Source of the DNA: Euglena gracilis
Lineage: Eukaryota > Euglenida > Euglenophyceae > Euglenales
NCBI GenBank assembly: GCA_039621445.1
Contig: CP154954.1
Coordinates: 15,147,805 to 15,211,804, forward strand
Length of the DNA: 64,000 nt
Reading direction: 5' to 3'
The position numbers and the translations under genes were made by a program. The notes beneath the pieces are model-generated. The model saw nothing but the letters and a program-made list of their open reading frames with translations. It ran no database searches and was not told the origin of the DNA. Position 1 is the first letter of the stretch. Each line of letters begins with the position of its first letter. Shown piece after piece: positions 53,704 to 64,000 of the stretch.

Positions 53704-54275
53704 TTTCTTGTGTTAAAAGACCTTTTTCCTTTTTGGGGTTGGTGTGGGGTGGGTCCTTGGGGGGGTCACAAATCGGGCATAAAACACCTGTAGGTCTTGC
53801 TCAAAGCAGCGAAATGCTTTCAAATTGGTGGTCGTGGTCAGTGAAGGTCTTCGGTGCCGGCGAACTGGCGCTTCTTAGGCACACCAGCAGCAACAACTCC
53901 TGCTTCAGACTTCACTTCAGATCACAGGACCAATGCTTGAACAGATAATCAACTTCCACTTCCAATGAAATCTTGACAAACTTGAATTGGCTTGAAACTT
54001 GAACCAAATAGGCCAATGGCAAATAGATAATCAGATTGAGCAAGGACAGAGTAGTGACAGAGCCCTGTGGAACATGTTGTAAAATCGTGGTTAAAATCTG
54101 GTCAGAGGTTAAAATTCAGTTAGGAGGGGATTATCCTAATTGTTTCACCATTGAAACTGTAGGCCCCTGGTTGGGTCAAGTCCCCTGGTTAGTTCTGTGG
54201 GCGCCTGGGTTAGCTTTTAAGGTTAGCGCCTGAGGTTAGCTAACTTACCCGGGCACTCAGCACCCCTGACTCACA
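53704..54275 (-). other. X2 5' leader / possible partial LTR
   Basis: Same as the X1 leader, base for base as far as I can follow. No LTR pair or primer-binding site identified. Confidence 0.5.
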
Positions 54276-56518
54276 ACCGGTGGGTGGGGACGAGGAACTC
54301 CCCCAGGAAGGCGAGAACGTGAAGGATATCCTCTACGCTGCTCTACCTGCACCGGCACAGCCTCGGCCAGACGAAGCACCCACTGAGGATATACCTGTGA
54401 CTGCAACGCCTGTCCCGACGGCTGAGCCTCAACCCGAGGTGACTGGTATGGTCGTCGAGGATATCCTCGAAGAACCTACCAGCCCCGCAGCACGCACCTC
54501 ATTAGGAGGCCGCGTGCTCGGCGCCGTAGTCACCGGCATTACTGCCGTGGCTGCTGCACTAACGCCACGAGGTGGATGCGTAGCATCAAGCTCCGCCGCT
54601 GAGGTCGTGGAGATGCCGGATGTCGGCGTCCCTGCACCCCCATCTCCGGCAGAAGTGCAACCACCGTTAGGGGATGAACCCCTGCCGACAGAGACATCTG
54701 TCGCACCGGCTACAACGGAGGTTCAACCTCCCGTAGCACCTGCGCCAGCGGTTGTGGAGGATCAACCTCCTCGACCGGATGTCGAAATGGAAGTGAAGGA
54801 GATACCCCCACGACCACCGACACCGCGCAGGATCCCTGCCGTCCCGAGGACAATGGCAGAGTTTATGGGAGTGTCAGCGCCTGTGGAAGCACCGATTCCG
54901 GTGACGACCACAGCACCACGCCCCGTCGGGCAGGATGACCCTGCTCGGCGCAGGGCGGCTGAACAACCCCAGGAACGAGTGCCGACCCCTCGGAGCGTCA
55001 TGCGCGATCCAGCGGTCATTATGCCTGCTTCGCCCAGACGGCAAACGTCTGCTCCGGCACCATCGGCTCCTGATACCAGGAGTAAGCTACAGGCGTCGCC
55101 TCCTGATTCCGGGAGAGCGAAGCCGAAAGGAGGCAAACCGGGTGCTGTACCCTGTAAGCCCCCTGCCAAAGGCAGTGATGGGAAACCACCACCGAAAGGT
55201 AGCGCTGGAGGTCAGACTGGCGGACAGTCGAAAGGCCCTACGACAATGCACGACTATTCGGCCGTTACATCGTCCGGGTACGGCAAGAGCTAACCGAAAG
55301 GTAAGGCTCATGGTCGACAGGCCCAATCTTCCGCCGGATCGACGGATGAGGAGCAGGATGAACCTTCTTCACCTCCCGTGTCTGCGGATGCCCAGCTCTG
55401 GACTCAGGATATCCAGACCAGACTAGGCACCGTGGAAGAGAGGACGAAGAAACTGGCTGCTATTAGGCACCAGAAAGGGTCACATAATCGATGGATTCAG
55501 CCCCTCTTCGTCCGAGGAGAACCTTTCCACTATGTCCCGGAACATACCTGGACATTCTGGAACAGGCGCTCACCCAGAGTACTGGCACAGTACTTTGGCG
55601 AGGATTGTGTGTTAGATTTCCAGCACGGCACGTCCTTTACCTGGACGTGCACCGTGTGCCACCATCTGCGGCACTACCAACCGCTTGTGTATGTGTGCAA
55701 GCGGCAGGTGCAATCCACGACGTTCCATCACAGGGCATATGTGCCGAACTGTGTGCCGCTCGTATGCGGCGAGTGCCTGAACGCCTGGAAGCACAGCTTG
55801 AACTACTCCTACAGTGAGAATGCTCACGACAGGGATATCCCTGCCTTGTGCATCAACTGTACAGGGGCCAAGTTCGTGCAGACTGCTGATGGAGCAGTCA
55901 CCACCATTGTCCCCCAGCACTTGGAGACACTGGAGAAGTGGAAGAAGGAGTACAAGCAGGTGGAAGGCCGCCTGAACCACTCCGACTTCCGAAAGGTAGA
56001 AAGCTACCGCCACACGGGAATGGCCCGTGAGTTCCAGATCGACGCTGGGGCAATGCGCCTCGCCGTCGAGGAACACGCCAAGGTAAGAATGCCTTACCTT
56101 TGGACCGATGGCGACTGGGAGACACAGGTTTACCCCCTGTTCTCCAAGCGTCAGCACGGCGGATACGCCTTGCCACTGTGGCCTCCTGAAGAACACGATT
56201 TTAGTGGACTTCAGAGGTTGGTTGGCGGCTGTATTACGGCCCCATACTGCAAGAGCTCGGACAGCGAAGTGGATGTATGACATCAACTTCAAGCAGACCC
56301 CGGGAATGGCCCCGCAGGTGTCTGCGAATCACCCCCGGATGAATTACATCATCTGGCCGGTGATGCTGCCCAGAATTTTCTGGGAACAGCTCCAACGGTA
56401 CCTTCAGCACATTGCTGACCGTACCAGGGAGAAGCTGCCGGACAGTTGGATCAATGACTTGGAGACCCCATCCTTTGATGTCAAAGATCCGGAGCACAAC
56501 ACCATCCGGAGCGAATAA
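54276..56518 (+). pseudogene. orfR-orfP (A4), two lesions
   Basis: This is the only copy in which orfR and orfP are continuous: GGDEELPQEGENVKDILYAALP at the start, the Pro-rich linker, SVMRDPAVIMPASPRRQ, then the Cys/His cluster (TWTCTVCHH; CVPLVCGECL; CINC). TAA at 55291 replaces AAA of A2 and A3 (KSKPKG), and an extra T near 56200 shifts the frame before GWLAAVLRPHTARAR. The last frame ends HNTIRSE at TAA. The first codon near 54280 is GTG and is internal; no ATG start belongs to this segment. Confidence 0.55.
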
Positions 56519-56738
56519 CCTCCGCAGCGTTCCCCACGCCAACTGGAGTTGGTTGAGGACCCATTAGGGAACCCTCAACACGACTATTGGCGTGAGGTGC
56601 GCGAACGCCCACCCGATAAAGGCAGGTGAGGTGGCTGTAAGCGCCAATGCGGCGTCTTTCAGAAACCTCGTCAGGTATTTGCCTGACACCCTGTTCGGGT
56701 ATTTGCCCGAACACCCCTTCGAAGACCCTTTGCGGTAT
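54276..56738 (+). mobile_element. Unit A, copy A4 (ends inside the palindrome)
   Basis: Follows X2 with orfR and orfP, then stops matching after GCGGTAT at 56738, inside the 23-nt palindrome. The integrase tail and orfQ are absent, so this is the right edge of the array. The first part (to about 54740) belongs to the large duplication of 11360-11821. Confidence 0.75.
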
Positions 56739-59006
56739 TCGCCGCTAGTAAGTTCCCAACGGGATGCTGCCATGTGCAGGATTCCGTGCGCATGCACACC
56801 CCTCTCCCCTCTCCACTCTCGCGGGCGTGCGACACGCAGCGCACAGGGCCGACGGCCTCTTTTTTTTCTTTCCCTTTTTCTTTTCGGCCGTTTGATGCCA
56901 TAAGGCTGCCAGACAGCACCACATTTCTGGCCTAAGCCGACCCCCCACTCCTCTCTACTTTCCCCCCGGGGCAAATGCTGTCCCCGGCAGTTGGTTTTGT
57001 AGAATAGGATTTTTCTTTTGCGTGGTCAGGTTTGACTGGCCAGAGGCCCGCTCCTTCCACACCCTCCCCACGGGTTTTCCTGTAATTCCCATGGACCCAA
57101 CCCCAAGTACCTTTGGCACACCCAAACTGGGTGGATGGGTTTGCTTGGCATGTAAACCTGCCAGCCCCATTTTCCCCAGTGGGCTATAATATTCTATACA
57201 CCCATAAGCCACCGCAAAGTAGGTGAAACCATTTTCCGCGTTTTGGGCTTTTTGGGTCCCCCTCTTTCCGCCCCCCCCATTTTGACCCTGTGCGACGGAA
57301 AGGGCCCCTGTGTATGCGCTAGGGTGAACCTCCCACAGACCAGGTCTGTGTCCGAAATCCCTATGGCCAGAATGCCTGGTCCAAAAGGGAAATCGGGCAT
57401 AGCCCTGGAAGGGGGATGTGTACCAGGCGTATGCTTCTGTCCACTTCCGTTAAGGAAGATAGGATGGAAGCAGATCCTATTATGATTTCCTAATGGGTGC
57501 CCCTTCTCTCTCCATAGGTGGTTTTCTTATTCTTTTATATTCTTGTTCCTTCCTTTCCTCCGGACCGGACTTGTATACCCAGTCCGTCCTCCCTGCATTG
57601 CTCTGTGCTTTGCTTCTTGGGAAGTGGGAAAAGGGTTTTTTCTGTTGCTCTGATTTTCAGTTCCCAAGTAGGTGCGCCAAGGCGAAAGCGAAGGCTTTTT
57701 GAGAATTGGGAAAGGGGAATCGGGAATCAGACGTACACTCAAACACAAGGGGCCAAACTTCACAAACAGAAAGCCAAACACAGAACTCTAGAATTCTGGA
57801 AATACGGTTGTTTTTTTTCTTCGTGAAAACATGTCAGCCCCTCGGTGGCTCGGCAGGCAACTTTCGTAGTTGCACCCCGACCCACCTAGAGAGCCCCGCA
57901 AAGGGCCGTTCTAAGAATGAGTTTCTTGTGGAGGGTGTGGATAAAAACCCCATACCATATGGTGATTGTGAACAAATTACTCACACACGCGCCGCACCTG
58001 GTGGACCGTGCGGCACCGTACGTTGCGATGCTCCCCACCGTTGAACCCCGTTGCACATTCACCCACCCCCCAAATCTGTTACGTACACGGGATGCGGCGT
58101 GTCCTTTTCTGCTGCCCCCCCCCCCACCGTTACTTCCACGGGGTAAGGCGTCGCATCTTGGGCTGACCCCCCCTAGTTGTTCTAACCAACCGCATACATA
58201 ATAATTTTATTTGCAATCCAAATTGCTTCTTTTTGTACGGACACCTTATTTTTTACTTTCTTTTTTTAAACTTTCCCCAAGACTTCACTAAGCAAGGGAG
58301 TGCAAACGGGTCCTAACCCAAATATGTGCCAAAATTTGCCTTAGTGGGGCCAAAAATCATTGAAATTCGATTTTTTTGTTGTCATTTTGAATTTAGCCCG
58401 CGGAAGGGATTATGATAGTCATCTTGAAGGCCTGAACACAATTTTTTCCTGGCAGGGCCGCTTCTTTGAAGCTTTCAACACGGCCGACCACTTTTTCACA
58501 GTAGGAGTTGTCATTTTCCCTAATTCACGTAAGAAAGTCCCCACCGGAACACAACAAATCCAAAATGCATTAAAAGTGCATTAAAATGACGAACCCACTC
58601 CCAGCCCCGGCAGGAACATGGTCTTCTGACCACTGTCTTCCAGGGTCCGTGTCCATCACTTTGGGAGATTTGGTTTGGGGAAGTTTATTTTAAGGAAAGG
58701 CATGGCCTAAACAGGTCAAAGTGCGACATGTTTCGGTCCGTCGCTTAAAAAATCCAGGCAGGGTCTTATTTTTGGGAGTCTTTTTTTTGACCGACTCCCG
58801 CCCGAAAAAAGCACCTTTTTACAGGTTTTCAAAGCAGTAAAAAATTTCCTTCCGCACCCCATTTATTCATTGGTGAAGGTTTGCATTTAGCGTAATTTTT
58901 ACACTTTAAAAATTTGAAATTTTTTAAATTTCAATATTTTTTTAAATTTCAATATTTTATGTGCGAAATTGGTTTTTTTTGGGTAATTTCTCCGCAGAAA
59001 CGTTTC
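56739..59006. other. Non-coding DNA right of the unit A array
   Basis: No frame shows conserved or domain-like coding. The stretch has T-rich and C-rich runs (56866-56885, 57270-57280, 58108-58120) and AT-rich DNA at 58200-58960. Short ORFs are of random composition. I see no tRNA, rRNA or LTR pair. Confidence 0.5.
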
Positions 59007-59065
59007 GTACTCCCTCGAGGAAAACCGATACGGGAGGAAGGGACACCGAGGGCGAAGAACAAAGA
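59007..59065 (+). repeat. Short dispersed repeat, copy 2
   Basis: Matches 32508-32566 (GGAAAACCGA, GGGACACCG, GGGCGAAG blocks). Confidence 0.7.
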
Positions 59066-59228
59066 CATCATGAGGCCACGCTTTGCTTCGGCGCTTCAGG
59101 GGGTTCTTATTTTGGGTTTTTCGCTCGATCAGCCCGGCGGCTTTTATTGGGGGGGGGCCTTATTTTTGGGGGGTATGGAGGCCATTTTCAGCCAGTGGGC
59201 TTTTCTCAGCCCTGGATACCCAACAGCG

Positions 59229-59293
59229 ACATGTATCTATAATCTATATCTATTTGTGACATGTACCGACATGTATCTATGATCTATATCTAT
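59229..59293 (+). repeat. Two-copy GACATGTATCTAT.ATCTATATCTATTT repeat
   Basis: Two imperfect copies side by side at 59229-59257 and about 59269-59298, in non-coding DNA. The stretch 59300-60239 holds nothing else that I recognise. Confidence 0.8.
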
Positions 59294-60239
59294 TTACTGT
59301 GTCCCTTCGGCTTGCGCCGCCCTTCCCAAAGAGTAAAACCCACAGAGAAGCAATACAGGGCAACCGGGCGAGAGCAGACTAAACAGACGCACGGACCTAA
59401 CCTGACTTCTTAGACGGCCTATCGCAACGTTTCCTCGCTGTCTCATACCCTGACCGATTCAGGATGAAGCACTGTACGATGGTGCTCTGCAGGACGTTCC
59501 TCAAAAATGAAAATAAGAAACCCAGCTGTGACACGCTGTTGGGGCACATTTCCGCAAAATTTGGCGCCATTCTGAAAACCAGAAAAGCTGACGCAGATAT
59601 TCCCCTCTGGCGCACTTTCTGAGTATAAACCTGCAAAAAGAGCCGGAAAGCCAAATAAAACGCAACTCAACGCCAGCCGCAAACACAAAGTTGCCTGCGC
59701 TGGTGTTGGCAAGGGGGTGTCCGGTGCCAGTGGTGCTGCGCATATGGTGCTGCTGGCGACGGTCAAGAACGTTGCCCGAACGCGACCTGGTTGCGCAGAC
59801 AACAGGTGGGGCACTCAAATGAAGCATGAGACACGTCTCAGACCATGACGACCACAATGGCCAAAAGCCTCCTCTGCCCCCATCATGTGAAACAGAACGT
59901 TCTTGAAAGGGCGTGCTGACCTGTTTCTTTCACAGGCAAAATCTTGACCACTTTGCCGAGGGACTCGCATGCCCCACTTCAGCATTCTATACGAAGGTGG
60001 ATTTAAGTGGTAATGTTGAGCGGACCGCAGGCGGGTCGGAGTTACTGCGGATGCTCCTTGGCCACATTTCTGTGCACCTTTCAGGTCAGGGTCAATTGGA
60101 CTGCTTTGACATTACTTCAAGCGCACGTCGATGACAAGCTTGTCCAAAGGCAACTTGCGTCTAATGGCAGTATATTCAGACCTGTTGATGTCGAGCGTGG
60201 ATGCCCATTTAATATCTTCAGCCTTCTGGGTGGCAACTG

Positions 60240-60425
60240 GGTATGATGGCCATCATGGGTCATAATGGCCACCATCATTGGTCATGATGGCCATCATGAG
60301 TCATGATGGGCATCATTGGTCATGATGGCCATCATGGGTCATGATGGGCATCACGGGGCATGATGGGCATCATTGGTCATGATGCGCATCATGGCCATCA
60401 CGGGTCATGATGGCCATGATGGTCG
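60240..60425. repeat. GATGGCCATCATGGGTCAT satellite, locus 2
   Basis: About 185 bp of the same satellite as 33005-33305. It ends at GATGGTCG, where a different tandem repeat begins. Confidence 0.9.
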
Positions 60426-60530
60426 AAAAACGCCCATTTTCGGCTCGAAAACCCCTTTTCCGGGCCCGGGAGGCCAAGAAGCATGGTTTTGGGTAAAAAA
60501 AAAAGTTTTCAATATTTTTCGCCTTTTTTG

Positions 60531-60945
60531 GCCGAAAACGGCTGAGTCCACCAGTGGGAAAAGTGTACAAAATGGCCAAAATCGACCGAAAAACGGCCGT
60601 ATCCCGGGCTACGAACAATTACGGGGAAATCAAAATACTGGTAGATGGAGTGTTCCAAGGGCTTCAAACTAGGTCTCCCGACATTTCCTTAGGTTTTGCT
60701 TCATTTTGGAGAAATTTTGAAAATATTGACTTTTAGCCGAAAACGGCCAAGTTGGACAGTGGAAAAAGTGTACAAAATGGCCCGTTGGCCGAAAACGGGC
60801 ATATCTCGGGCCAGGCGGGGAGTTGCGGGAAAATCAGATGGGACGTTCCAAGGCTTCAAATTCGGTCTCCGGACATATCCTTTGATTTTGCTTCATTTTG
60901 GAGATATTTTCAAAATTGACATTTTTTTGGCCGAAATGGCAGATT
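60531..60945 (+). repeat. About 200-bp tandem repeat with GGCCGAAAACGG start, two units and a partial third
   Basis: GCCGAAAACGG begins units at 60531 and 60736, with a degenerate third at 60930. Shared landmarks are GTGTACAAAATGGCC, GTTCCAAGG.CTTCAAA, GGTCTCC.GACAT and TTTGCTTCATTTTGGAGA. Not obviously coding. Right of it (60946-61640) are G-runs (60950-60977, 61158-61190) and no gene. Confidence 0.8.
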
Positions 60946-61646
60946 CCAAAGGGGGGGGGGCTTATCCAGGGGGGGGCGGGCCAATCCTACCAAGTTTGGA
61001 CCCCTTCGCGCGTGAATAACTCGGGCCTGGCGGGGAGTTGGGGGTCAAACCTGGGTGATTCGGAAACTAGGAATCCAGTCGCTCGCAACTGAAAAAAAAA
61101 TCTCGGAAACGGGGCCGGGATCATGGTGATAATCCGCTGGTTCCCGAGGTGGCCCCGAGGGGGGGGGAGGGGGGGAGGGGGGGTTCCCCAGGGGTAAGCT
61201 TCGCTCTTACCATAAAGGGATAAGAGCTCAGCGACCCCCCTATCCTACCCCCTCACCCGGGTTCCACGACTAAAAGAACCCCTGGTACATGACCCAATAA
61301 CTCCTGCGCAACAAGACAGCACATGACAAATCGGTCGGTACAAATGCAAGATGCACCTTCTCCAATGACAAGGGAGGTCGTGTGACAAAGAAAACAAAGC
61401 TTTGGGCGGCGATGTTTCCTGGCGCATGGAACCTTAGTTTGCCTTCTGGGCAGAATTGGACAAAATCTTAGACGGGAGCTGCAAGCCAGATTCTTAATCC
61501 TGAATCCTGGTGGGTTTTTACGACAGTGTGTTCTTTGTGGTCCTCCTTTTCTGGATCGATTGATAAACCAAGGACGTATGATAAACACGGGAAACGCCTC
61601 ATTCTTAGACGGCCGAAATCACACTTAAGGGTTTTTTCTTTGAAAT

Positions 61647-63508
61647 GGGCGCATTTGCGCAAATGTGCAAATTTTACGAATTTTCTGGGACCCTGTACCC
61701 TGACACAGAGAGAACAGATTATGAACTGTGACACTCCTCTATTGAACGGGATTAACCCCAGTAGTTTGGTGTGCAGGCTGCATACCACGTGACCTGGATA
61801 GGGCTGAGGGAGGGAGTGGTCCTCTTGTACATCAAACAGGAGAGAGGCACACACCCTGTGATACGACACTTGGAAATGCTGCTGACGTGCTGGTTGAACT
61901 GACTGGGATGCTACCGCCACCGGTGAGAACACAAGGAGCCTCATTAGATCATACGCTGCAGACTACGTCAGCCAGCCATCACGCAACTGATTTGTGTTTA
62001 TGGGCGCAATTTCGCAAAAAAAACAATTCTTTTTGTGGGCGCACTTGCGCAAATAAAACGTACACCGATGATGTTAAAATGATATGTTTGTGGGCGCAAA
62101 TGCGCCTATAAACAGTTTTTTTGGTGCGCGCATTTGTGCAAATGAGCGCACCAACAGGTTAATGTTTATTTGCGCAAATGCGCCCACCAACATGTATTTT
62201 TACTTTCCATGTTAAAACACACCAATGAGGACCACGACCACACCAGGTTTTAAAACGTGATGGGGGTGTTGGTGTGCGCAATTGCGCAAATAAACACACT
62301 TACGTTTGTGCGCGCATTTGCACAAATGCGCGCGCAAACATTTAATACACCGCTTCAAAATGATGTGTTTGTAGGAGCCTTAGAGCACACAAACAAAGTT
62401 GCTTTTATTTGCGCAAATGCTCGCATTAACACACATCAGTTGTGCTATACCATCTCCTCCTTCGTGACAGCTGACGAACGCAATTCCTCACGTCAACCAT
62501 TGATTTGCACCACGATTATGTGGAGACGAAATTTGTGGTGAGAGGAAGTGTGGAGTGTTCACTGGAACACGGCATAAGACTAGCCACAATTTGCCTGCCT
62601 TACGTGTGTACATTTGTACTGTTGTTACCCGGCCTGAACGGCCTGTTGTTTTGGCGTCATCCGTTTCGCAGTTAAACGTCATGAATTGATGACGTGCAAA
62701 CGACCTGTGACTGCTGGACACCTTTTCTGCAACAGGACTGTGTTACAAGAAGACAATATTTCGCACCTGAAATGCCAGGATGTGTCCGGCCGTAGTCCGT
62801 TTTCTAGTTTTTCTCCATCATTTTTCCCTTGAAATATGTAAAAAAAACACCAATTTTTGTGCATAATTTGGGGATAGCCATGCACTGGCACCACGTTGTC
62901 CCCCCAGTCTCACACCCCGGTTGCGGGGAATAAAGTGGCCGCTAAAGCTGGGTGTCGTTGCACTGGGAAGGTCGATGCCGGCCTGCTGGGTGCTGAAGCA
63001 TCAGCAGCTGATGTGGCTGCAACAGCGGAGCCGAGGCTGCAGGCCAGCGGCAGGGCCGTTGGGACCCAAAAATTGGTGCTGGTGGACGTGCACTGTTACT
63101 GGGTGGCTGTGAACCCACCTTCAAGAGATGCTATGGCTCCATATTTTGTGGGACCTGTCAACGGTCCAAAAACGGCACAATAACACCATATGCCGGAGGA
63201 GACGGTGTGGTCATTTGGGTTGAACCAATTCAAAAGCCACTAAGGGTGGCTGTAGGAGGGCCAAATGAAATTTTACTTCTCCATTGTTTGTTTTTTTGCG
63301 CATTTGCGCGCATCACGTTGTTTTGTGGGCGCAAATGCACAAAAAAACATAATAAATTATACAGTTCCTTCATGTGGTTTATTTGCACATTTGCGCCCAC
63401 AAACAACGTGATGCGCGCAAATGCGCAAATAAACCACATCTGCTCTCGGCGTTTGACGGTTGTGTTTCCGTCACACAGTTCTTCTTTGTATTTATTTGCG
63501 CAAATGCG
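61647..63508. repeat. Cluster of GCGCAAATGCGC-type fold-back repeats
   Basis: About 12 copies in both orientations of a word like GTGGGCGCAAATGCGC-AAATAAAC, for example at 61647-61672, 62001-62018, 62035-62059, 62089-62113, 62123-62152, 62166-62190, 62271-62297, 62305-62340, 62406-62430 and 63295-63429. Several are individually palindromic (62123-62152 and 62305-62340). R2 begins inside the last one at 63509. DNA between the copies is not coding. Confidence 0.85.
63295..63429. repeat. 48-bp near-perfect inverted repeat with 38-bp spacer
   Basis: The arms 63295-63343 and 63382-63429 pair almost completely. The right arm also contains its own inverted repeat, since GTGGTTTATTTGC.CATTTGCGC (63374-63396) pairs with GCGCAAATGCGCAAATAAACCAC (63415-63437). 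The whole can fold as a nested hairpin, typical of a fold-back or MITE-like element. Confidence 0.88.
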
Positions 63509-64000
63509 TGTCGGCCGCCGGCTTTTGCCGGCAGCCAAAAATTGCCCGAAAGCGCAAATTTCAAAGTCGCTGGTAACAGCCAATCAGTTAAAAAAAACCC
63601 GCGATAGAAATTGGAAGCGGGTCAAATTCGTTTGCATCTTCAAATTCTGTTTTTTTGCAGAGCTTGAGGGGTTTTCCCCATTATTTGGCAAAGAAGGGAT
63701 ACCATTGTATTGAATTTGGCATTTACATTCTTGGTGAGAATTCGAAGTGTGGATCACATTGGCGGTGGACTTTGAATTGCAATTCATATTGGCTATTGAA
63801 GTCAATTTGGAATTGAAATCAAGAAGGTGACCCTACAACACCGCCACCCTCACCGCCGCTCCTATTCCCTATACCCCTCTTCCTTGCCCCAGGTTTGCAC
63901 ATTTTCACACATTCACATTTCACAGTTCGTTTTCAATTCTTCACATTCAGCTACTTTCAGTTTTTCACTCTCAAAGATTTAAGTTTCAGTGGGTTGGGTT
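63509..64000 (+). repeat. LTR-like dispersed repeat R2, open at the window edge
   Basis: Matches R1 from TGTCGGCCGCCGGC through the same series of blocks to CAGTGGGTTGG at the window end, with more divergence in the AT-rich middle. It directly follows a GCGCAAATGCG word. Whether it is a solo LTR or the 5' LTR of an element beyond the window cannot be seen. Confidence 0.6.

Larger units (their letters stand above)
46351..54275 (-). mobile_element. Retroelement X, copy X2 (best-preserved copy)
   Basis: Same boundaries and order as X1. Gag1 and gag2 are intact and the Dam-like domain is complete; the only obvious break is a one-base loss in a C-run at about 47762 in the protease-like region. 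RNase H, integrase and 3' LTR are absent here too, so the truncation predates the duplication. Confidence 0.88.

Noticed and set aside
57243-57485. Cys/Pro-rich ORF right of the array
   Set aside because: Short, no homologue recognised, surrounded by stop-rich DNA; treated as chance.
61526-62541. Several 60-100-residue ORFs in the fold-back region
   Set aside because: Composition follows the GCGCAAAT repeats; no domain or sensible start context.

Overview
The window is a gene-poor, transposon-packed piece of a eukaryotic nuclear genome. I infer a dinoflagellate, probably Symbiodiniaceae-like. The reasons are Gly-Lys-rich tracts beside retroviral-type zinc knuckles, Ty3-type pol genes carrying a cytosine-5 methyltransferase domain (DNMT-bearing LTR retrotransposons are known from Symbiodinium and from the charophyte Klebsormidium, de Mendoza et al. 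2018), GATGGCCATCATG-type satellites and long G/C homopolymers. A charophyte alga is the main alternative. I see no single-copy host gene, tRNA, rRNA or CRISPR.

Layout. (1) 1-11821: copy A1 of a chimeric repeat (unit A) interrupted by minus-strand retroelement X1 (3433-11359). (2) 11822-11834: run of Ns. (3) 11835-21060: plus-strand Ty3-type element Y: gag, C5-MTase, Dam-like domain, protease, RT (core deleted), RNase H, integrase, chromodomain. (4) 21061-22700: G-rich minisatellite and LTR-like repeat R1. (5) 22699-24830: minus-strand gag fragment W, a diverged relative of X. (6) 24840-32330: plus-strand Ty3-type element Z, decayed and cut inside the integrase zinc domain. (7) 32331-34243: satellites and non-coding DNA. 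(8) 34244-56738: tandem array of unit A (A2, A3, A4), with a 659-bp foreign insert between A2 and A3 and a second copy of X (X2, 46351-54275). (9) 56739-64000: no convincing genes; satellites, a cluster of GCGCAAATGCGC fold-back repeats and the LTR-like repeat R2.

Positions 1-11821 and 42814-about 54740 are the same sequence, nearly identical and including the X junctions, so this is a large recent duplication or an assembly redundancy. The copies carry different lesions: X2 keeps an intact 1153-aa gag while X1 has a stop and frameshifts; each pol has its own C-run frameshift.

Most unusual: X and Y both encode a cytosine-5 methyltransferase domain and a Dam-like NPPF/NPPW domain in pol but in opposite order; X has an AUGA stop-start overlap in gag and two conserved in-frame UGA codons dividing gag, Dam-like and C5-MTase modules; X's protease-like region has lost its DTG; unit A is a tandem, apparently non-autonomous mosaic of unrecognised Cys/His-rich polyprotein plus the tail of a chromodomain integrase, joined at a perfect 23-nt palindrome.
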